Of a stretch of DNA of 64,000 bases, positions 60,051 through 64,000 are shown piece by piece. The stretch is taken from positions 299,499,466 through 299,563,465 of the forward strand of contig CM057009.1 of the NCBI GenBank assembly GCA_029891345.1. Direction: 5' to 3'. The position numbers and the translations under genes are program-made. Position 1 is the stretch's first letter. Each line of letters starts with the position of its first letter. This stretch comes from Dryococelus australis (lineage: Eukaryota; Arthropoda; Insecta; Phasmatodea; Phasmatidae). Below the pieces are notes generated by a model. It made no database searches and had not been told where the DNA came from. It worked only from the letters and a program-made list of their open reading frames with translations.

Positions 60051-60997
60051 TGGAAAAAACTGTTGAAGTTATAGCAGCATGGTAATGTGATCAAGGAACT
60101 ACCCACGTAGCAAGTGACAGTCGGTCAACTGTGGTTTTACTGATCGCATTGCTAGAATACTGATGGCACATAAAATATATGGGTCTACACAACTGGCCCT
60201 GCTATGGTTAACTGCTGGCACCAGGACATTTGACATGCCATTTATGGCACACTGATTGCATGTTCATGGAAATTTAACTTATGAATGAGAGTAGGTAAAC
60301 TATTAATGACCAACAAATGGGATACCAACTGTATTCCAGCAATGAACGCTCATAACCTTTACTTAATTCTGGTGAAAATATGGATAGCCATCTGTAGGCC
60401 ACTTATGGCTGTGAAGTGGTACTTCAATGGAACATTGCTGGTGCAATATGGTTTATTGTAGAAATTTTTATGGCTCCCACTCTTCGCAAATACCTTTTTA
60501 AAATTATACACACATTCACACATACACGTGCGCGCGCGCACACACACACACACATCTATATATATATGAATCTAATATATTTAAAAATAACATGATAAAA
60601 TGAGTAGATCCTTTGTAAATATTTTGTGACGGAAATATATGTCAAAATGCTATAAATACAGTATTAGGTGTGACTTTGTAGTTGGTATTCAATAAATTGA
60701 CATATGTAATGTTTAACATATACAACTGCGTGCAATTAAAATGAGAAGTTAACCACACTTTGAAAAAGAACATTGAAGGGCTTTTAGTGTTTCAAATCTC
60801 TATAGTGCTCATATATGCCGACAGCAATTCAAAAGAGATTAATAGTACCCAGGTGACATACTTACTGCGAAAAATTACATTAAAGGCAGGTTTTTTGGTT
60901 AATATCGCAATTCAGGTCGGAAGTTTTGTCTCAACGACAGTATCTTTTTCTGTTTATCTGCATCTTTTTATAATCTTATTTGATCACAAGTTAAATA

Positions 60998-61566
60998 CAC
61001 TATCTACCAAAAAGTAATTGGGCACCTGTCTACAATGTTTGCTCGGTTGTTGTCACCCCGTTAGAATCTCGTAGGGTCACCTCTTGCGGCTATAACAGCA
61101 GCCACCTTGTCTGGCATGCTCTCTACGAGTATTCGCAGGACATCCACGGAGATTCGTCGCCATTCCTCTTGCAACCATTCCATGAGATGAGCAATGGATT
61201 TTGGCCGCGCCTGACGAACCCTCAGCCGGCTATCCAATTCGTCCTAAAGATGTTCTATATGGTTGAGGTCGGGGCTCTGGGCGGGCCAGTCCAATCAGCG
61301 AACATTATTGTCGGAGTACCACTGCATAGTAGCTCTTGAAACACGGCACCTAGCATTGTTATCCTGGAAGTAACACGGGTCCATTCCGTAAAAACGCCAC
61401 AATGTTGGGAGCATTTCATTATCCTGAATGTTACAATAGGTCTCTGTGGCGATGCTACCACGGACAAAAACCAGCGATCCTATTCCGAAGGCCGTGAAAT
61501 GCAAGTCAACTCAGGTACTGAATTACCTATCTTCACGGGTGGCCAGTTACTTTTTGGTAGATAGTA
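60998..61566 (-). mobile_element. deleted Tc1-like transposon, 569 bp
   Basis: The 29-bp TIRs begin CACTATCTACCAAAAAGTAA on the left and, in reverse, TACTATCTACCAAAAAGTAA on the right, both flanked by TA. On the minus strand the interior encodes QDNNARCRVSRATMQWYSDN, then DWPAQSPDLNHIEHL, stop, DELDSRLRVRQARPKS, MEWLQEEWRRISVDVLR and MPDKVAAVIAARGDPTRF. These are the second catalytic Asp, the final Glu region and the C-terminus of a Tc1 transposase. The N-terminal half is deleted, so it is non-autonomous. Confidence 0.85.
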
Positions 61567-61675
61567 TATTAAGACTTAAAAATAACTAGTTTAATTTGTA
61601 TTATACTAGTGTTTGTTAATAATTCAAGTTCCAATATATTTTAATTTTGTTAATTTACATATAAGAATACACAGT

Positions 61676-61745
61676 TGTGTAATGGTTAGCATACTGGGCT
61701 ATCGCTGCGCGGGGCGTAAGTTTGCAAGTTTGCTCCCCCATCCCC
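61676..61745 (+). repeat. tRNA-like SINE head
   Basis: GTGTAATGGTTAGCATACTG is a good A-box region. The B box is decayed. It lies inside the 2.04 kb element. Confidence 0.4.
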
Positions 61746-62433
61746 CTCTAGTAAGCATAAGATTTTCATGTCGTATAATGTGTTTAATAGTGAAGTTAAC
61801 GAAATTTAAAACAAAGAACGTTGAGAATTATAGTAATAAAAATAATTTTTCAGATATAGTGTTTGCCATATAGTAGAAGTATGGGTAGCCATCAGTAGGC
61901 CATCTCGTGGATATGAAGTGGTACATCGATGGGCCATTGCAGTTGTAAGCATATAGGCCATGCTTGGGGAATTTGTGCTCTCCACACCTGGGTCAGTTAT
62001 GGGCTGAATATGGCTAGTTAGTGGTGCCAATTCAGGACCAGCAATGGTGCTGGGTGCAAGCCAGATCTTTGCCAAATTTCTGTCGGGTCGGCATCCGACT
62101 GTAAACCATAAATGGGCAATATGTATTTTGCTACATGGGTAGCATCGAAAGCCTGCCTACCTGCCTGTGTGTGATGTCTCAATCTCTTTTTGCGATTGGT
62201 CAGCTGCAATCACATGGCAACTCTGTGATTGGCTGGTTGGTGTCCGAACAGTGTATTAATTGTGTAATAGGATTTGATCACGGTCGATATGACGTCATTG
62301 GGTTTGCATAAATGTATATTATAAGCAGTTGGGTATCAACTGAGAGGCGTAGTTTGAGAGTAGCTGCCATAAAAGATACATCACCCCTGCTAGTTTCTGC
62401 AGCTTGGCATCTAAGCCTTATTCTACCTCTGCG

Positions 62434-62724
62434 ATGTCTTCGGACATTCCAAAGCTAATGGAAGCTATGGCAGTGCCATCGACTTCTTCAGCTGCGATGG
62501 CTACGTGACTAGCAGTATCCGCTTCCACCAGTGCAGTACCATCGTTTTAGATTAGTAGGGTGACATCGACTTCTTCAGCTAGTAAGCCTACGAATAATTT
62601 AATAGAGCCATCGAACTTTTCGTCTGAGGTACCTAGAACAAAATTGCCGACGTTACATGCTTCTTTAGCTACAGCAACTGCATCTCCACCAGGTCTATCA
62701 GAGTATTTGCCTGAACCACTATGA
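62434..62724 (+). pseudogene. Ser/Thr-rich ORF of foldback element 2, right copy
   Basis: MSSDIPKLMEAMAVPSTSSA leads into a frame with stops after AMAT and SAVPSF. It then has TSTSSASKPTNNLIEPSNFS and SEVPRTKLPTLHASLATATA. The blocks VPST, SASTSAVPSF and EPSNFS are shared with 57273-57491 in the same order. Confidence 0.5.
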
Positions 62725-62819
62725 CGTCATCAGTGTCGCTTATTTTAAATTATCTTCATCAAATGTGCCACGCTCAGCGGAATGGGAGAATGGCCGGTAC
62801 GATGAGTCCTTTTCGCGTG

Positions 62820-63462
62820 ATGAAGCATTACCACAATGTCCACAAGTAGTTTATGCAAGGTGGTACAATGAATGAACACATCGAGGTCTGCAAGGGTTCG
62901 TCTAAGTTCGTCTACTGGGAACCAGCAAGTGATGTCGCCAATACTTCCTGCTACATCGATGGGTACTGTTTCCGCAGACGATTATGATGAGACAGTTAAT
63001 GCTGATTACGGAATGATTGAGTTGGTATGTGTGGAATGTACACTTGCAAGGAGTGCACGTGAAGTTGGCGAACATCAAAGTAAAAGTCGTGGACTCTAAA
63101 TACTGATTACGAACATACGCCTTCTACAATGAAAATTAAACTTGATATTAATGGTAAAGCATGAAGTGAAGACAGTCATGAAGACAGCATAGATGAAAAT
63201 CGCAATGGTGACAGTGTCGATAGTGACGACGATAATGATTCCCTCGATGTTCCTACACATTTCAACAACGAGTTTCCTTCGACAAGTGATACGAAGAAGG
63301 CAGAAGAGATTGAGAATACTGACTACAAATTTTCCGAAGCCGAATGAACTTGTTGGTAGACTTAAACGCTTGACTAACCTTCACAAACTTGGGTATAACT
63401 TGCGAATGGTTGAGATACATGCAGTCATAAGTAAATTGAAGGAGGGATGCTACATCAAATGA
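62820..63462 (+). pseudogene. foldback-element acidic ORF, copy D (broken)
   Basis: The copy starts MKHYHNVHK, stop, FMQGGTMNEHIEVCKGSS. It keeps TGNQQVMSPILPATSMGTVS and ADDYDETVNADYG. After stops it has an Asp-rich part and SDTKKAEEIENTDYKFSE. It ends, in a shifted frame, with NELVGRLKRLTNLHKLGYNL and RMVEIHAVISKLKEGCYIK. It pairs with copy C about the centre near 58.88 kb. Confidence 0.65.
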
Positions 63463-64000
63463 TGTGAAGAACTGCTTACTTCTGAAATTGTAATTACCAA
63501 ATAACACATTGTTTATATCAAATAATGGTTTTTTCTTTATTTTAGTGTGTCATGATCTTCTATTGGTCTAAAAATGTTTTGTAAAAAAAGTATATTTAAT
63601 TAATTATGTATGTAGGTATACAGTTGAATGCATAAATAAATATGTTTTATAGGAATGAAAAATTATAGGTTATTTATCTCTATAAATATGTGTGCCTACA
63701 GCTCGCCTGGTGGTAAAATCGAGAAATTAACGCCTACTTTGTGTTGAAAATAGTACCCAACATGAAGGTCGTCGACAGCGCAACCTATACTTAAAAAATA
63801 TAAACAAATGTGGTTGTCGCTTGATAGGTTAATTAATACACTAGCACCACCTAGGTAATGGAAACATATGAAATCCAATATGGCAGTCGAACGAATGTGA
63901 GAGACCAACTCCAGCAAAGTAGAAACAAATGAAGAATGAAGAATCCAAGATGGCGGCGTTCAGCTATGTATAAACAAATAATAGATGAAAAGAACCAAGA

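Larger units (their letters stand above)
60099..62142. mobile_element. 2.04 kb TIR element inserted into foldback arm
   Basis: It starts CTACCCACGTAGCAA and ends TTGCTACATGGGTAG, a 15-bp inverted repeat with one mismatch. The left arm of the palindrome runs without interruption across the corresponding point (57.78 kb), so this is a later insertion. Subterminal direct repeats are present: 60375-60450 and 61880-61950 share AGCCATCTGTAGGCCA-like and ATGAAGTGGTAC blocks. No transposase of its own is visible. It contains a Tc1 remnant and a tRNA-like head. Confidence 0.65.
55270..64000. mobile_element. giant foldback element 2 (palindrome, runs off the window)
   Basis: The inversion centre is near 58.88 kb. 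Mirror pairs are: 58.61-58.75 with 59.03-59.18 kb (GTGGTATGGGAGCACTCTGA); 58.13-58.2 with 59.58-59.66 kb (CACCACAATCAGC-like); 57.9-58.13 with 59.66-60.05 kb (GGGTCATTTAGG repeats); 57.70-57.78 with 62.14-62.22 kb (GCAGGTAGGCAGGC); 57.27-57.49 with 62.43-62.72 kb (Ser-rich ORF); 56.5-57.1 with 62.82-63.46 kb (acidic ORF); 56.17-56.25 with 63.69-63.77 kb (CACCACCAGGCGAGCTG). The right arm is lengthened by a 2.04 kb insertion. The right end is outside the window and the left end is only approximate. Confidence 0.75.

Overview
The window looks like nuclear DNA of an animal with a large, AT-rich, transposon-laden genome. I read it as an insect, possibly polyneopteran (stick insect or orthopteran grade). 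The reasons are one SINE at 22.95-23.17 kb that resembles from memory the tRNA-derived SINEs of locusts, many tRNA-headed SINEs, Tc1/mariner remnants, MITEs and very long introns. There are no operons, rRNA genes or CRISPR arrays. The taxon is an inference.

The only host gene I can support lies on the minus strand and runs from right to left through most of the window. I found nine internal coding exons (48496-48667, 39614-39740, 38722-38836, 28462-28629, 28081-28193, 23244-23478, 17111-17278, 13747-13902, 1483-1590). Each has an AG acceptor and a GT donor, and their splice phases fit one another through the whole series. Together they give 1362 nt, or 454 codons, with no stop. The product is a highly charged, almost continuous coiled coil. 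Neither the start nor the end of the protein is in the window. A possible further upstream exon is at 50366-50445. I cannot name the gene with confidence; from memory the closest match is the long microtubule- or cytoskeleton-associated coiled-coil proteins of the MTCL/SOGA kind.

The rest is introns and 5'-side DNA full of repeats. Region by region: 2.2 kb, a SINE; 3.7-5.5 kb, a mariner-like transposase relic split by MITEs; 5.8-12.93 kb, a giant foldback (palindromic) element whose two arms carry the same acidic ORF; 13.17-13.75 kb, a minisatellite whose unit is a copy of the adjacent splice-donor junction; 17.6-18.6 kb, a Harbinger-like non-autonomous element; 22.95 kb, a SINE beside an exon; 23.65-24.06 and 33.5-34.2 kb, further MITEs; 29.7-30.2 kb, a small foldback element; 35.4-37.15 kb, a Tc1 fragment and a decayed Polinton/Maverick-type (F54H12.3-like) integrase with a chromodomain-like tail; 37.3-38.2 kb, an arm of the foldback family; 40.8-46.05 and 51.9-54.1 kb, arrays of about 280 bp repeats in opposite orientations around the 48.5 kb exon; 55.3-64 kb, a second giant palindrome with the same ORF family, itself interrupted by a 2.04 kb TIR element that contains a Tc1 remnant.

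The most interesting pattern is the foldback family. At least four arms in two palindromes carry a short acidic ORF ending in a module of the form ELVDRLxxL. What appears to be the same module, frameshifted, sits directly upstream of the integrase at 36.12 kb. This suggests that the palindromes are non-autonomous (or ORF-bearing) relatives of an integrase-encoding element.
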